A DNA stretch of 34,717 nt from Prevotella sp. (GTDB lineage Bacteria; Bacteroidota; Bacteroidia; Bacteroidales; Bacteroidaceae), in the NCBI GenBank assembly GCA_016290175.1, contig JAEETD010000024.1:1-34717 (forward strand). The letters run 5' to 3'. The first letter of the stretch is position 1, and every line of letters starts with the position of its first letter. Below are positions 1 to 7,237 of this stretch, piece by piece. Below the pieces are notes generated by a model that was not told where the DNA came from, did not search any database, and saw only the letters and a list, made by a program, of their open reading frames with translations. Both the position numbers and the translations under genes were made by a program.

Positions 1-2
1 AT

Positions 3-206
3 CATCTCACTGGTTGTGCCGTCGATATTAAGTGCTATGGCCCTGAGCAGATGATCCGTATGGCTGGCATCCTACTCGACATCTCTGATGGTACCCATCG
101 CGATTTCGATGAACTCATCCAAGAGAAGCGGGGTACGACGTATTGGATACACTTCGCGGTGCGCCCGAAGGATAATCGGAGGAAGATTCTCTTCGATTGC
201 CGGTAA
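3..206 (+). CDS. M15-family peptidase, 3' end only
   Basis: The gene begins before the window; 67 codons are visible up to TAA at 204-206. The first visible residues carry H-x6-D (HLTGCAVD), the zinc-binding pattern of M15 peptidases (Peptidase_M15_3, D-Ala-D-Ala carboxypeptidase or endolysin-like), and a later WIHFAVRP segment supplies the expected second zinc histidine. The family cuts peptide bonds in peptidoglycan. In Bacteroidetes such proteins are either prophage endolysins or resident wall hydrolases; no phage genes are visible here, so I cannot choose. The visible part is only the C-terminal half of a typical 130-150 residue protein. Confidence 0.72.
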   Translation, partial: HLTGCAVDIKCYGPEQMIRMAGILLDISDGTHRDFDELIQEKRGTTYWIHFAVRPKDNRRKILFDCR

Positions 207-210
207 ATAT

Positions 211-224
211 GACAGGTACCTGTC
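211..224. repeat. 14-bp perfect palindrome after the peptidase gene
   Basis: GACAGGTACCTGTC reads the same on both strands and starts 5 bases after the peptidase stop codon. No T-run follows on either side, so it is not a standard terminator. Its GACAGGT half also occurs in the loop of the hairpin at 33397-33423, which may be chance. Confidence 0.6.
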
Positions 225-237
225 CCTTGTCAGATAC

Positions 238-261
238 AAAAAAGGCCCGCCGCTGCGAGCC
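238..261 (-). terminator. Intrinsic terminator of the predicted small RNA
   Basis: On the minus strand GGCTCGC and GCGGGCC pair (7 bp, one G-U) around a 4-nt loop at 244-261, and six T residues follow at once (243-238). There is no T-run on the other side, so it acts leftwards only. Confidence 0.7.
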
Positions 262-332
262 TAAAGGGTACTTAATAACCAACAATTACTAACCAACTAT
301 TTATGTATGAAAAAACTAACTTTGCTTGTTTG
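238..332 (-). ncRNA. Predicted small RNA of about 95 nt
   Basis: A near-consensus minus-strand promoter (339-370) and a minus-strand intrinsic terminator (238-261) lie about 95 nt apart with no gene between. The transcript is AU-rich until its terminator. Read on the plus strand, the same DNA resembles a Bacteroidetes outer-membrane-protein leader with the start of a signal peptide (MKKLTLLV then stop, 307-333), so the RNA would be antisense to such a leader. That resemblance suggests, but does not show, an antisense role like that of sRNAs next to susC genes. The alternative is a decayed gene start that kept a promoter. I recognise no known RNA family. Confidence 0.45.
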
Positions 333-338
333 ACGATG

Positions 339-370
339 CAAAGGTACGGTGGGATTCTGACTCTGGCAAA
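339..370 (-). promoter_or_regulatory. Bacteroidetes-type promoter, reading left
   Basis: Minus-strand TTTG (367-370), a 20-bp spacer and TACCTTTG (339-346) match the -33/-7 pattern of the Bacteroidetes primary sigma factor. The start point would be near 332. No coding region lies downstream before the terminator at 238-261. Confidence 0.65.
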
Positions 371-474
371 TTCTTTCAACGAATTGCCTGAATCGTTCAG
401 CGAACAAGATTTTAAATAAAAATTTGGAAATTGTGTAAAAAATCACTATCTAGATTTGCAATATTCATAAAAGT

Positions 475-501
475 AATCCCCGCTCGGTTTGAGCGGGGAT
501 T
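475..501 (-). terminator. Hairpin terminator after htpG
   Basis: AATCCCCGCTC and GAGCGGGGATT form a perfect 11-bp stem with a 5-nt loop, 9 bases past the htpG stop. The minus-strand 3' flank (ACTTTTATG) has a short, weak T-run. Confidence 0.7.
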
Positions 502-510
502 GCTGTATGA

Positions 511-2571
511 TTATTTGATGAGGTCGACGGAGCGCTTGAGGAAGCGGTCGAGGGCCTCGCCCTTCAGCATACCGTTCTGAAGGAGCGCCAGGTCGATGAG
601 CTGGTGGACAATGGAGTTGCCCTTGGCATAGTCGGCGATGACGGCCGTCTTCTTGTCCTTCTCGGCTTGTACGGCTTTCTCTGCCTCGGCCTTCTGGTCT
701 TTCTCCTCCTGTGTGATCTCGTCGTACTTCTTCTTGTCCTGAGCCTGACGGATGGCAGCCAGACGGGCTTCCTGACCCTTCAGTTCTGCGAGGATGGGCT
801 TGAGGGCCTCGGCTGTGGCGGCCTCTGATTCATCGAGCACTTTCTTCACTAGCGGATGGTCAGAATTCAGCACGAGGTTGAAGCTGTCGGGCATCTGTCC
901 GTAGAAGCCCATGCCTGCCTGGAACTTACTCATGTCCTTCATACGGCGCATGTATTCGTTCTGGGTGATGACCACAGGACGGGCTTCTGTGCCGAGGGCA
1001 TCGACCTGCACCATGAACTCGGTATGGTCGATCTTCGGCAACTGTGTGCGGAAGACGGCTGACAAATTGTCACTCTGCTCGTCGCTGAGGTCTGACTTCG
1101 GGGCATCGCTCTTGATGATCAGGCGGTCGATGATGTCGCTGTCGACACGGGTGAAGCGGCTCTTCTCGAACTTCTGCTCCAGGGTCTGGATGGTGGGCAC
1201 GTCGAGCTGGCCGTCGAGCAGCAGCACGCTGTAACCCTTGTCCTGAGCGGCCTTGATATAGGAATACTGCTCCTCCTTGTCGGTGGCATAGAGATAGACG
1301 AGCATGTCGTCCTTATCCTTCTGATTGGCCTCGATAAGGGTCTTGTATTCGTCGAAGGTGAAGTATTTGCCTTCGGTGTCTTTCATCAGGGCGAAGTCCT
1401 TGGCGCGATCGTAGAAGCCTTCCTCGGAAAGGATACCGTAGTTGATGAAGAGCTTCAGGTCGTCCCACTTCTCCTCGTATTCCTTGCGGTTCTCACCGAA
1501 GATGGCCTTCAGGCGGTCGGCAACTTTCTTGGTGATGTAGGTGGAAATCTTCTTCACCTCGCGGTCGCTCTGAAGATAAGAACGGGAGACGTTCAGGGGA
1601 ATATCCGGGGAGTCGATGACACCGTGGAGCAGGGTGAGGAACTCTGGTACGATGCCCTCTACCTGATCGGTGACGAACACCTGGTTGCAGTAGAGCTGGA
1701 TCTTGTTCTTCTGCAGTTCGATGTTTGACTTGATCTTCGGGAAATAGAGGATACCTGTGAGGTTGAAGGGGTAGTCGACGTTGAGGTGGATCCAGAACAG
1801 GGGCTCGTCGCTCATGGGGTAGAGGGTACGGTAGAATGACTTGTAATCCTCGTCCTTGAGTGTTGAGGGAGCCTTGGTCCACAGGGGCTCTACATTATTG
1901 ATGATGTTATCCTCGGCGGTATCTACCATCTTGCTTTCGTCCTTCGACCACTCCTGTTTCTTTCCGAAGGCGATGGGTACGGCCATGAACTTGCAGTACT
2001 TCTGGAGCAGGCCCTCGAGCTTGTACTTGTCGAGGAACTCCTTGCAGTCGTCGTCGATATAGAGGATGATATCAGAGCCGTGCTCCTCGCGCTCGGCATC
2101 GTCGATCTCGTAAGCGGGCGATCCGTCGCAGCTCCATTTCACTGCCTTTGCGCCTTCCTTATACGACTTGGTGATGATCTCGACCTTCTTTGACACCATG
2201 AAGCTGGAGTAGAAGCCGAGACCGAAGTGGCCGATGATGTTGTTGGCATTGTCCTTGTACTTCTCGAGGAAGTCGCTGACGCCTGAGAAGGCAATCTGAT
2301 TGATGTACTTGTCGATCTCCTCCTCGGTCATGCCGATACCGTGGTCGCTGATGGTGATGGTGCCTTTGTCGGCATCGAAATTAACACGGACGGTAAGGTC
2401 GCCCAGGTCGTCCTTGTACTCGCCCTGTGCTGCCAGCGTCTTCATCTTCTGCGTGGCATCTACCGCATTGGAAACCATCTCACGGAGGAAGATCTCGTGA
2501 TCACTATAAAGAAACTTCTTGATGACTGGAAAAATGTTCTCAGTCGTTACACCGATATTACCTTTTTGCAT
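511..2571 (-). CDS. htpG: Molecular chaperone HtpG (Hsp90)
   Basis: The 686-residue protein is a full-length bacterial Hsp90, an ATP-driven cytoplasmic dimer that helps client proteins fold. The N-terminal GHKL ATPase domain is clear: helix LREMVSNAVDA (about 30-40), the DHGIGM nucleotide-binding motif, and the lid and glycine motif GHFGLGFYSSFMV. The middle and C-terminal dimerisation domains follow. The start MQKGNIGVTTEN fits the family. The gene stands alone between a terminator and the upstream esterase gene. Its only recognisable promoter is a perfect sigma-54 match at 2620-2635, which would be unusual for a heat-shock chaperone. The leader between that promoter and the start codon is made of degenerate GTAAAAA repeats. 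Confidence 0.97.
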   Translation of the reverse strand: MQKGNIGVTTENIFPVIKKFLYSDHEIFLREMVSNAVDATQKMKTLAAQGEYKDDLGDLTVRVNFDADKGTITISDHGIGMTEEEIDKYINQIAFSGVSDFLEKYKDNANNIIGHFGLGFYSSFMVSKKVEIITKSYKEGAKAVKWSCDGSPAYEIDDAEREEHGSDIILYIDDDCKEFLDKYKLEGLLQKYCKFMAVPIAFGKKQEWSKDESKMVDTAEDNIINNVEPLWTKAPSTLKDEDYKSFYRTLYPMSDEPLFWIHLNVDYPFNLTGILYFPKIKSNIELQKNKIQLYCNQVFVTDQVEGIVPEFLTLLHGVIDSPDIPLNVSRSYLQSDREVKKISTYITKKVADRLKAIFGENRKEYEEKWDDLKLFINYGILSEEGFYDRAKDFALMKDTEGKYFTFDEYKTLIEANQKDKDDMLVYLYATDKEEQYSYIKAAQDKGYSVLLLDGQLDVPTIQTLEQKFEKSRFTRVDSDIIDRLIIKSDAPKSDLSDEQSDNLSAVFRTQLPKIDHTEFMVQVDALGTEARPVVITQNEYMRRMKDMSKFQAGMGFYGQMPDSFNLVLNSDHPLVKKVLDESEAATAEALKPILAELKGQEARLAAIRQAQDKKKYDEITQEEKDQKAEAEKAVQAEKDKKTAVIADYAKGNSIVHQLIDLALLQNGMLKGEALDRFLKRSVDLIK

Positions 2572-2573
2572 AG

Positions 2574-2607
2574 TTTTACTATTTTACCTTTTTACTTTTT
2601 TACCTTT
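2574..2607. repeat. Degenerate TTTTTAC tandem repeat in the htpG leader
   Basis: Four imperfect units of the type TTTTACt/c occur between the putative htpG start point and its ATG. On the mRNA they read as GUAAAAA-like units. The tract resembles the other short tandem tracts at gene borders in this window. Confidence 0.5.
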
Positions 2608-2619
2608 TGCCAAGAGTCA

Positions 2620-2635
2620 TGCAAATACCGTGCCA
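2620..2635 (-). promoter_or_regulatory. Sigma-54 (RpoN) promoter candidate for htpG
   Basis: The minus strand reads TGGCACGGTATTTGCA, an exact match to the -24/-12 consensus TGGCACG-N4-TTGCW. It lies 49 bp before the htpG ATG, so transcription would start near 2608. I see no TAnnTTTG box at a suitable place for the primary sigma factor. A sigma-54 promoter also needs an enhancer-binding activator, whose site would have to lie in or beyond the terminator at 2647-2678. Confidence 0.6.
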
Positions 2636-2639
2636 AAAC

Positions 2640-2678
2640 AAAAAATGAGCGGCATCTGCCATTGTGCAGACACCGCTC
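2640..2678 (-). terminator. Intrinsic terminator after the CE1-type esterase gene
   Basis: On the minus strand GAGCGGTGTCTGC pairs with GCAGATGCCGCTC (13 bp, two G-U pairs, 6-nt loop, 2647-2678), followed by ATTTTTTG. It closes the esterase transcript and lies 11 bp upstream of the sigma-54 site. Confidence 0.85.
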
Positions 2679-2711
2679 CCGTTTAAGCAGTATATTAGTA
2701 TGTGGGATTGC

Positions 2712-4001
2712 TTACTTGAACATGAGCTGTGCGAACTCGAAGAGGCTGCGACGCCAGGTGTGCCACTCGTGGGCGGTACCGGGCGACTCATAACCGACTG
2801 CGTTCATGCCGACCTGCTCCTTGATGTTCTTGGCGGCCTCGACGCAACCCATATTCTCCTTGCCACCACCGCTCATGAAGAGCAGCTTGACATTCTTGGC
2901 GAAACCTTCTGAACCCTTCACCTGGTCGACGCTCCATGCACCGCTGCTGAATGAGCCTACATAAGCGAACTTGTCGGGATTGGCAAGTGTAATCTCACGG
3001 GCTTGCATGCCACCCATGGAAAGACCTGCATAAGCACGATGCTGAGGATCGGCAATCACGCGGTAGTTCTTCTCGACCATCGGGATGATATCATTGAAGA
3101 GCACATTCTTGAAGCCCTCGGAGAAACCACCGAAGCCACCGAAACCGCCACGACGCTGACCACCCTGTCCAGGAGCACCCTGCGGACGCTGACCTCCCTG
3201 ACCAGGAGCGCCCTGTGGACGGGGACCCTGAGGAGCACCCTGAGCACCCTGCGGACGCGGACCACCACCGAAGCCTCCGAAGCCACCTGCCTCACCAGGA
3301 CGGCGTGTGTTCAGACCATTATCCATAACGATGATACAGGGAACAGCCTTGCCCTCAGCAATCAGGTTGTCCATGATCTGAGCAGTGTGACCCTGCTCGG
3401 CCCAGCCGTACTCGTTCTCACCCATACCGTGCTGCAGATACAGAACGGGGAATTTCTTGGTGGGATTGGTGAAATACTCATGAGGCAGATAGACGTGGCA
3501 GCGACGCATCTGCTCGGTATAGGTAGACCAGTAGAATACCTCGCTGACAGAGCCCTGAGGCACATTCTTCACCTGCCAGAAATCCTGGTCGTCGGAAGGT
3601 ACCTCGATGCCGCTTCCCCAACGGCTGGCACCATAATAATAAAGACTATTGGGATCGGGCACGCTGGCACCGTCGATGTTGAGCTGATAGTAGTGGAAAC
3701 CTTCGTCCTGAGGCTCAGAAGTACCAGTCCATACGCCGTTCTCGTCCTTGGTCATCTCATAGATCTTACCAGCGATGTCGAGGCCTACGAAAGTAGCCTT
3801 GGGAGCGGAGATCTGTGCACGCACCTGGCGCTTTGAGTTGATGGCCGGGAACTGCTTGTTGTCCTGATTGCTGGAAGCGGGCTTGAAGTCCTCCACCTCA
3901 GCTTTTGCTGAAGGAACAACGGGGTTCTGTCTAGGTGCTCCAAACTGAGCGAATGCTGTCATGCTTGCAAAAGCCAGCATCGATAGAATAAGTTTTTTCA
4001 T
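2712..4001 (-). CDS. Secreted CE1-type (feruloyl/xylan) esterase
   Basis: The 429-residue protein has a signal peptide (cleavage likely after AFA, about residue 18), an N-terminal beta-sandwich resembling an esterase/CBM48 domain (about 60-150), and an alpha/beta-hydrolase domain similar to the XynZ feruloyl esterase domain. The nucleophile lies in GLSMGG (Ser328), the histidine is probably His411 in AHEWHTW, and LYLQHGMGENE (from about 187) lies near the oxyanion hole. The family removes ferulic or acetyl groups from xylan outside the cytoplasm. Residues about 234-293 are a Gly/Pro/Gln/Arg-rich insert of PQGAPGQGGQR-type repeats. The gene ends at a strong terminator. The exact ester cut cannot be told from sequence. 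Confidence 0.85.
   Translation of the reverse strand: MKKLILSMLAFASMTAFAQFGAPRQNPVVPSAKAEVEDFKPASSNQDNKQFPAINSKRQVRAQISAPKATFVGLDIAGKIYEMTKDENGVWTGTSEPQDEGFHYYQLNIDGASVPDPNSLYYYGASRWGSGIEVPSDDQDFWQVKNVPQGSVSEVFYWSTYTEQMRRCHVYLPHEYFTNPTKKFPVLYLQHGMGENEYGWAEQGHTAQIMDNLIAEGKAVPCIIVMDNGLNTRRPGEAGGFGGFGGGPRPQGAQGAPQGPRPQGAPGQGGQRPQGAPGQGGQRRGGFGGFGGFSEGFKNVLFNDIIPMVEKNYRVIADPQHRAYAGLSMGGMQAREITLANPDKFAYVGSFSSGAWSVDQVKGSEGFAKNVKLLFMSGGGKENMGCVEAAKNIKEQVGMNAVGYESPGTAHEWHTWRRSLFEFAQLMFK
3123..3302. repeat. Repeat-coded Gly/Pro/Gln-rich insert in the esterase
   Basis: About 60 codons of near-identical units (PQGAPGQGGQR and GGFGGF) interrupt the alpha/beta-hydrolase fold between the strand ending in VMDNGL and the helix before the nucleophile elbow. 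The DNA shows matching imperfect direct repeats, so copy number may vary between strains. Confidence 0.7.
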
Positions 4002-4062
4002 AAGTTAATTTTTTTAGTTGAAAATATTAAGTTGATATTCATTCCTACACTAATAACGATTA

Positions 4063-4096
4063 GACGCAGTTCTTACCCGAAAGTAAAAACTGCGTC
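4063..4096. other. 14-bp stem hairpin between maeB and the esterase gene
   Basis: GACGCAGTTcTTAC and its partner form a 14-bp stem (one G-U) with a 6-nt loop. No T-run follows on either strand, so it may weaken read-through, stabilise the maeB 3' end, or be a protein site. It lies 29 bases past the maeB stop. Confidence 0.55.
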
Positions 4097-4125
4097 GAAA
4101 GAGTTAAGATATATTAACAATAATC

Positions 4126-6429
4126 TTATTTGCCGAGTGCTGCGAGCTTACTCTTGATCTTATCGACATAGGCGTCGATGGTAGCCACAGCCACGATGTT
4201 CACCACATCGCGCACAGAGGCACCGAAATCAATGAAGTGGATGGCTTTGTTCAATCCCATCTGTATCGGACCGATGATCTCAGCGTCGGAACCCAGCATC
4301 TGCAGCATCTTATAAGAGGAACGTGCAGAGGTGAGGTTGGGGAAGATGAGGGTATTGACCTTCTTGCCCTTCAGACGTGTGAAGGGATACTGCTCATCGC
4401 GCAACTCATTGTCGAGGGCGCAGTCCAACTGCATCTCACCATCGATGGGGAGGTCGGGATACATCTCCTGCATCTGCTCGACAGCCCGCTTCACCTTTTT
4501 GGCACCCGAGCTGGTGGAGGAGCCGAAGTTGGAGTGGCTCATCATACCGATGACGGGCTTCTCGTTGAAGAAGCGTACAGCGGTGGCAGCGAGCTTGGCA
4601 ATGTCGACAAGGGTGTCGGTATCGGGATTCTCGTTCACCAGCGTATCGGCGATGTAATAGGTGCCCTTGGGAGAGTTGATGATATGCATGGCTCCGAAGT
4701 GCTCGTATTCCGGACGGATACCGATGACCTCGTTGACTACCTTGATGGTATTGGAGTATTTCGTATAAAGGCCAGTGATGAAGGCGTCAGCTTCGCCTGT
4801 CTCGACCATCATCATACCGAAGTAGTTGCGTTCGAACATCTTATCATTGGCCTCCTGGAAGGTATAGCCGTCGCGCTGACGCTTCTCGGTGAGGATGTGG
4901 GCATAACGCTCACGACGTTCCTGTTCGGAGGGATGGCGCAGATTCACGATCTCAATACCTTCGAGCGATAGATCGAGACTCTTGGCCAGCTTAGTGATAA
5001 CCTCATCATTGCCTAAGAGAACAGGATGACAGATGCCCTCGGCCTTAGCCTGCACGGCAGCTTTGAGCATGGTGGGGTGAACGGCTTCAGCGAAGACCAC
5101 GCGCTGCGGATGGGCGGCTGCTGTGGCGTAGAGTTTCTGAGTGAGTTTCGTTTCCTGACCAAGAAGCACGCTGAGGGAGTCCTTATAAGCATCCCAGTCT
5201 TCTATCTTCTTACGGGCCACACCACTCTCGATGGCTGCTTTGGCAACGGCTGCAGAGACCTCGGTGATGAGTCGTGGGTCGACGGGCTTCGGAATGAAGT
5301 AATTGCGACCGAAGGTGAGGTTGTTCACCTTGTAGACGTCGTTCACCACATCGGGCACGGGCTGCTTGGCGAGGTCGGCGATGGCATGAACGGCTGCGAG
5401 CTTCATCTCTTCGTTGATGGCTGTGGCGTGCACGTCGAGGGCACCGCGGAAGATATAGGGGAAGCCGATGACATTATTGATCTGATTGGGATAGTCTGTA
5501 CGACCAGTAGACATGAGCACGTCGGGACGGGCATCCATCGCATCCTCGTAGGAGATCTCAGGCACGGGATTGGCCAGTGCAAAGATCACGGGATCCTTGG
5601 CCATCGTACGCACCATCTCCTTGGAGAGCACATTGCCCTTGGAGAGTCCAACGAACACATCGGCATCCTTTACGGCCTCTGGCAGTGTGTGGATGTCCGT
5701 ACGGGAGGTGGCAAAGAACTTCTTCTGTTCGTTGAGGTCCTGACGCTCGGTAGAGATGACACCCTTGGAGTCGAGCATCACGATGTTCTCCTTCCGGGCA
5801 CCGATGGCCATATAGAGCTTGGTGCAGGAAATAGCGGCTGCACCAGCACCATTCACCACGATCTTCACCTTCGTGATATCCTTACCGATGACCTCCATCG
5901 CATTCTTCAGGCCTGCTGCGGAGATGATGGCTGTGCCGTGCTGGTCGTCGTGCATCACGGGGATGTCGAGGGTCTTCTTCAGACGCTCCTCGATATAGAA
6001 GCACTCCGGTGCCTTGATGTCCTCAAGGTTGATGCCTCCGAAGGTAGGTGCGATACGCTCGACAGCCTCGCAGAACTTCTCCGGGTCTTTCTCGGCCACT
6101 TCAATGTCGAAGACATCGATACCACCATAGATCTTGAAGAGCAGACCTTTACCCTCCATGACGGGTTTGCCGCTCATGGCACCAATGTCGCCCAGTCCCA
6201 ATACGGCTGTGCCATTGGAGATGACGGCAACGAGGTTGCCTTTGTCTGTGTACTTGTAAGCATTGTCGGGATCTTCCTGAATCTCAAGACATGGGAAGGC
6301 CACGCCTGGGGAGTATGCTAAACTTAAGTCTGTTTGTGTTCTGTAGGCCTTCGTAGGCTTTACTTCAATCTTGCCTGGTCTGCCACTCTGGTGGTATTCG
6401 AGGGCTGCCTCTTTTGAAATCTTTACCAT
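4126..6429 (-). CDS. maeB: Malic enzyme with phosphotransacetylase-like domain
   Basis: The 767-residue protein has the MaeB layout: malic enzyme N-terminal domain (about 1-160, with [12 protein letters not shown]), NAD(P)-binding domain (about 165-400, with the [12 protein letters not shown]ossmann motif), and a phosphate acetyltransferase-like domain (about 430-767). It converts malate to pyruvate and CO2 with reduction of NAD(P); in this subtype the C-terminal domain is usually regulatory, binding acetyl-CoA-type effectors, rather than catalytic. A TAATTTTG box at 6493-6500 is its likely promoter. The gene is divergent from a TetR regulator, which could control it, though nothing in the sequence proves that. 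Confidence 0.95.
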   Translation of the reverse strand: MVKISKEAALEYHQSGRPGKIEVKPTKAYRTQTDLSLAYSPGVAFPCLEIQEDPDNAYKYTDKGNLVAVISNGTAVLGLGDIGAMSGKPVMEGKGLLFKIYGGIDVFDIEVAEKDPEKFCEAVERIAPTFGGINLEDIKAPECFYIEERLKKTLDIPVMHDDQHGTAIISAAGLKNAMEVIGKDITKVKIVVNGAGAAAISCTKLYMAIGARKENIVMLDSKGVISTERQDLNEQKKFFATSRTDIHTLPEAVKDADVFVGLSKGNVLSKEMVRTMAKDPVIFALANPVPEISYEDAMDARPDVLMSTGRTDYPNQINNVIGFPYIFRGALDVHATAINEEMKLAAVHAIADLAKQPVPDVVNDVYKVNNLTFGRNYFIPKPVDPRLITEVSAAVAKAAIESGVARKKIEDWDAYKDSLSVLLGQETKLTQKLYATAAAHPQRVVFAEAVHPTMLKAAVQAKAEGICHPVLLGNDEVITKLAKSLDLSLEGIEIVNLRHPSEQERRERYAHILTEKRQRDGYTFQEANDKMFERNYFGMMMVETGEADAFITGLYTKYSNTIKVVNEVIGIRPEYEHFGAMHIINSPKGTYYIADTLVNENPDTDTLVDIAKLAATAVRFFNEKPVIGMMSHSNFGSSTSSGAKKVKRAVEQMQEMYPDLPIDGEMQLDCALDNELRDEQYPFTRLKGKKVNTLIFPNLTSARSSYKMLQMLGSDAEIIGPIQMGLNKAIHFIDFGASVRDVVNIVAVATIDAYVDKIKSKLAALGK

Positions 6430-6492
6430 TTTTGTGATGCTATTAATTGTGTATTATTATCCTTCCTGATGAGTATTTTTGCAAATCGCCCG

Positions 6493-6500
6493 CAAAATTA
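6493..6500 (-). promoter_or_regulatory. Promoter -7 box for maeB
   Basis: The minus strand reads TAATTTTG, a match to TAnnTTTG, 63 bp before the maeB ATG. I see no good TTTG at the -33 position. Confidence 0.5.
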
Positions 6501-6554
6501 CAAAATATTTTTCTCTTTTTCATCTATTAGCGCTTACTTTTCACTCTTTTTTTA

Positions 6555-6562
6555 TATCTTTG
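6555..6562 (+). promoter_or_regulatory. Promoter -7 box for the TetR-family gene
   Basis: TATCTTTG matches TAnnTTTG and puts the start point near 6568, about 14 nt before the chosen ATG at 6582. A direct repeat TATGCAAGAA (6571-6590) spans the start; its first ATG (6572) opens a 13-codon frame that overlaps the real start out of frame. Confidence 0.55.
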
Positions 6563-6581
6563 TAGCCAAATATGCAAGAAT

Positions 6582-7199
6582 ATGCAAGAAAAGAAAACTA
6601 TTACTGCCTATAAAAGAGGTTTGCGCGAGGTGATTCTTAAGACGGCGATGAAGGCTTTCGCCGAGAAAGGCATCCGTGCGGTGAAGATGGATGATATCGC
6701 CGAGAGTCTCGCCATCTCGAAACGTACCATGTATGAAATCTATGCTACTAAGGAAGAACTGCTCTATGAGGGTGTGAAGGCCTTCCGCGAGAAACGCAAG
6801 GAGAAATTCATGGAGCTGGCCAAAGAGAAGGATCTGATGGAGATCCTGCTGAAGGTGTATCACGTGAGGGTAGAGGAGGCAAATGCCACCAATCCATTGT
6901 TCTATGATGATCTGGTGAAGTATCCGCGTGTGCTTCGTTACCTGAACCGTGAGAAGAAGAACTCACGTGAGGATATGATGCTGTTCTTTGAGCGTGGTGT
7001 GCAGGAAGGCTATTTCCGCGATGACATCAACTACGAACTGGCAATGCATCTGTTCGAGGCGTTAGGCCGCTATATTCAGGAAGAGCGCCTCTATAACAAA
7101 TATAGCATCAAGGAAATATTCAGGGGGATGCCCCTGGTCCTGCTGCGAGGACTCTGTACGGAGAAGGGTATTGAGAAATTGCAAAAAATTAGCCGCTGA
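6582..7199 (+). CDS. TetR/AcrR-family transcriptional regulator
   Basis: The 205-residue protein has an N-terminal TetR helix-turn-helix (about 15-60: AFAEKGIRAVKMDDIAESLA, then ISKRTMYEIYATKEELL) and an all-helical ligand-binding C-terminal domain that I cannot assign to a ligand. It should bind DNA as a dimer in the cytoplasm. The ATG at 6582 is preferred over the one at 6572, which leads to a stop after 13 codons. The gene is divergent from maeB and ends inside a bidirectional terminator. Autoregulation and maeB control are plausible for the arrangement but unproven. Confidence 0.9.
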   Translation: MQEKKTITAYKRGLREVILKTAMKAFAEKGIRAVKMDDIAESLAISKRTMYEIYATKEELLYEGVKAFREKRKEKFMELAKEKDLMEILLKVYHVRVEEANATNPLFYDDLVKYPRVLRYLNREKKNSREDMMLFFERGVQEGYFRDDINYELAMHLFEALGRYIQEERLYNKYSIKEIFRGMPLVLLRGLCTEKGIEKLQKISR

Positions 7200-7219
7200 A
7201 AAAAATCAGCGGCTATCTT
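7191..7219. terminator. Bidirectional terminator between tetR-type gene and hppA
   Basis: AGCCGCTGA and TCAGCGGCT form a perfect 9-bp stem with a 6-A loop (7191-7214). CTTTTTG follows on the plus strand and AATTTTTTG on the minus strand. The stem includes the stop codon of the regulator gene. Confidence 0.85.
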
Positions 7220-7237
7220 TTTGTCTAACATGTTGTC

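Noticed and set aside
211..224. Palindrome GACAGGTACCTGTC as the terminator of the M15 peptidase gene.
   Set aside because: No T-run follows on the plus strand and a 14-bp palindrome with no loop would fold poorly as a terminator.
307..333. Eight-residue reading frame MKKLTLLV on the plus strand.
   Set aside because: It is too short and has no promoter on this strand. It is better read as the complement of the predicted minus-strand small RNA or a relic of a signal-peptide start.
451..458. Plus-strand TAGATTTG box near the htpG terminator.
   Set aside because: No TTTG at 19-21 bp and the terminator hairpin follows within about 20 bp, so no useful transcript would result.
5026..6321. Long open frame (431 codons) on the plus strand opposite maeB; similar ones opposite hppA (7580-8509) and the esterase (3003-3836).
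   Set aside because: They mirror the codon pattern of strongly identified genes, have His/Leu/Gly-rich composition typical of antisense frames, and lack promoters or known motifs.
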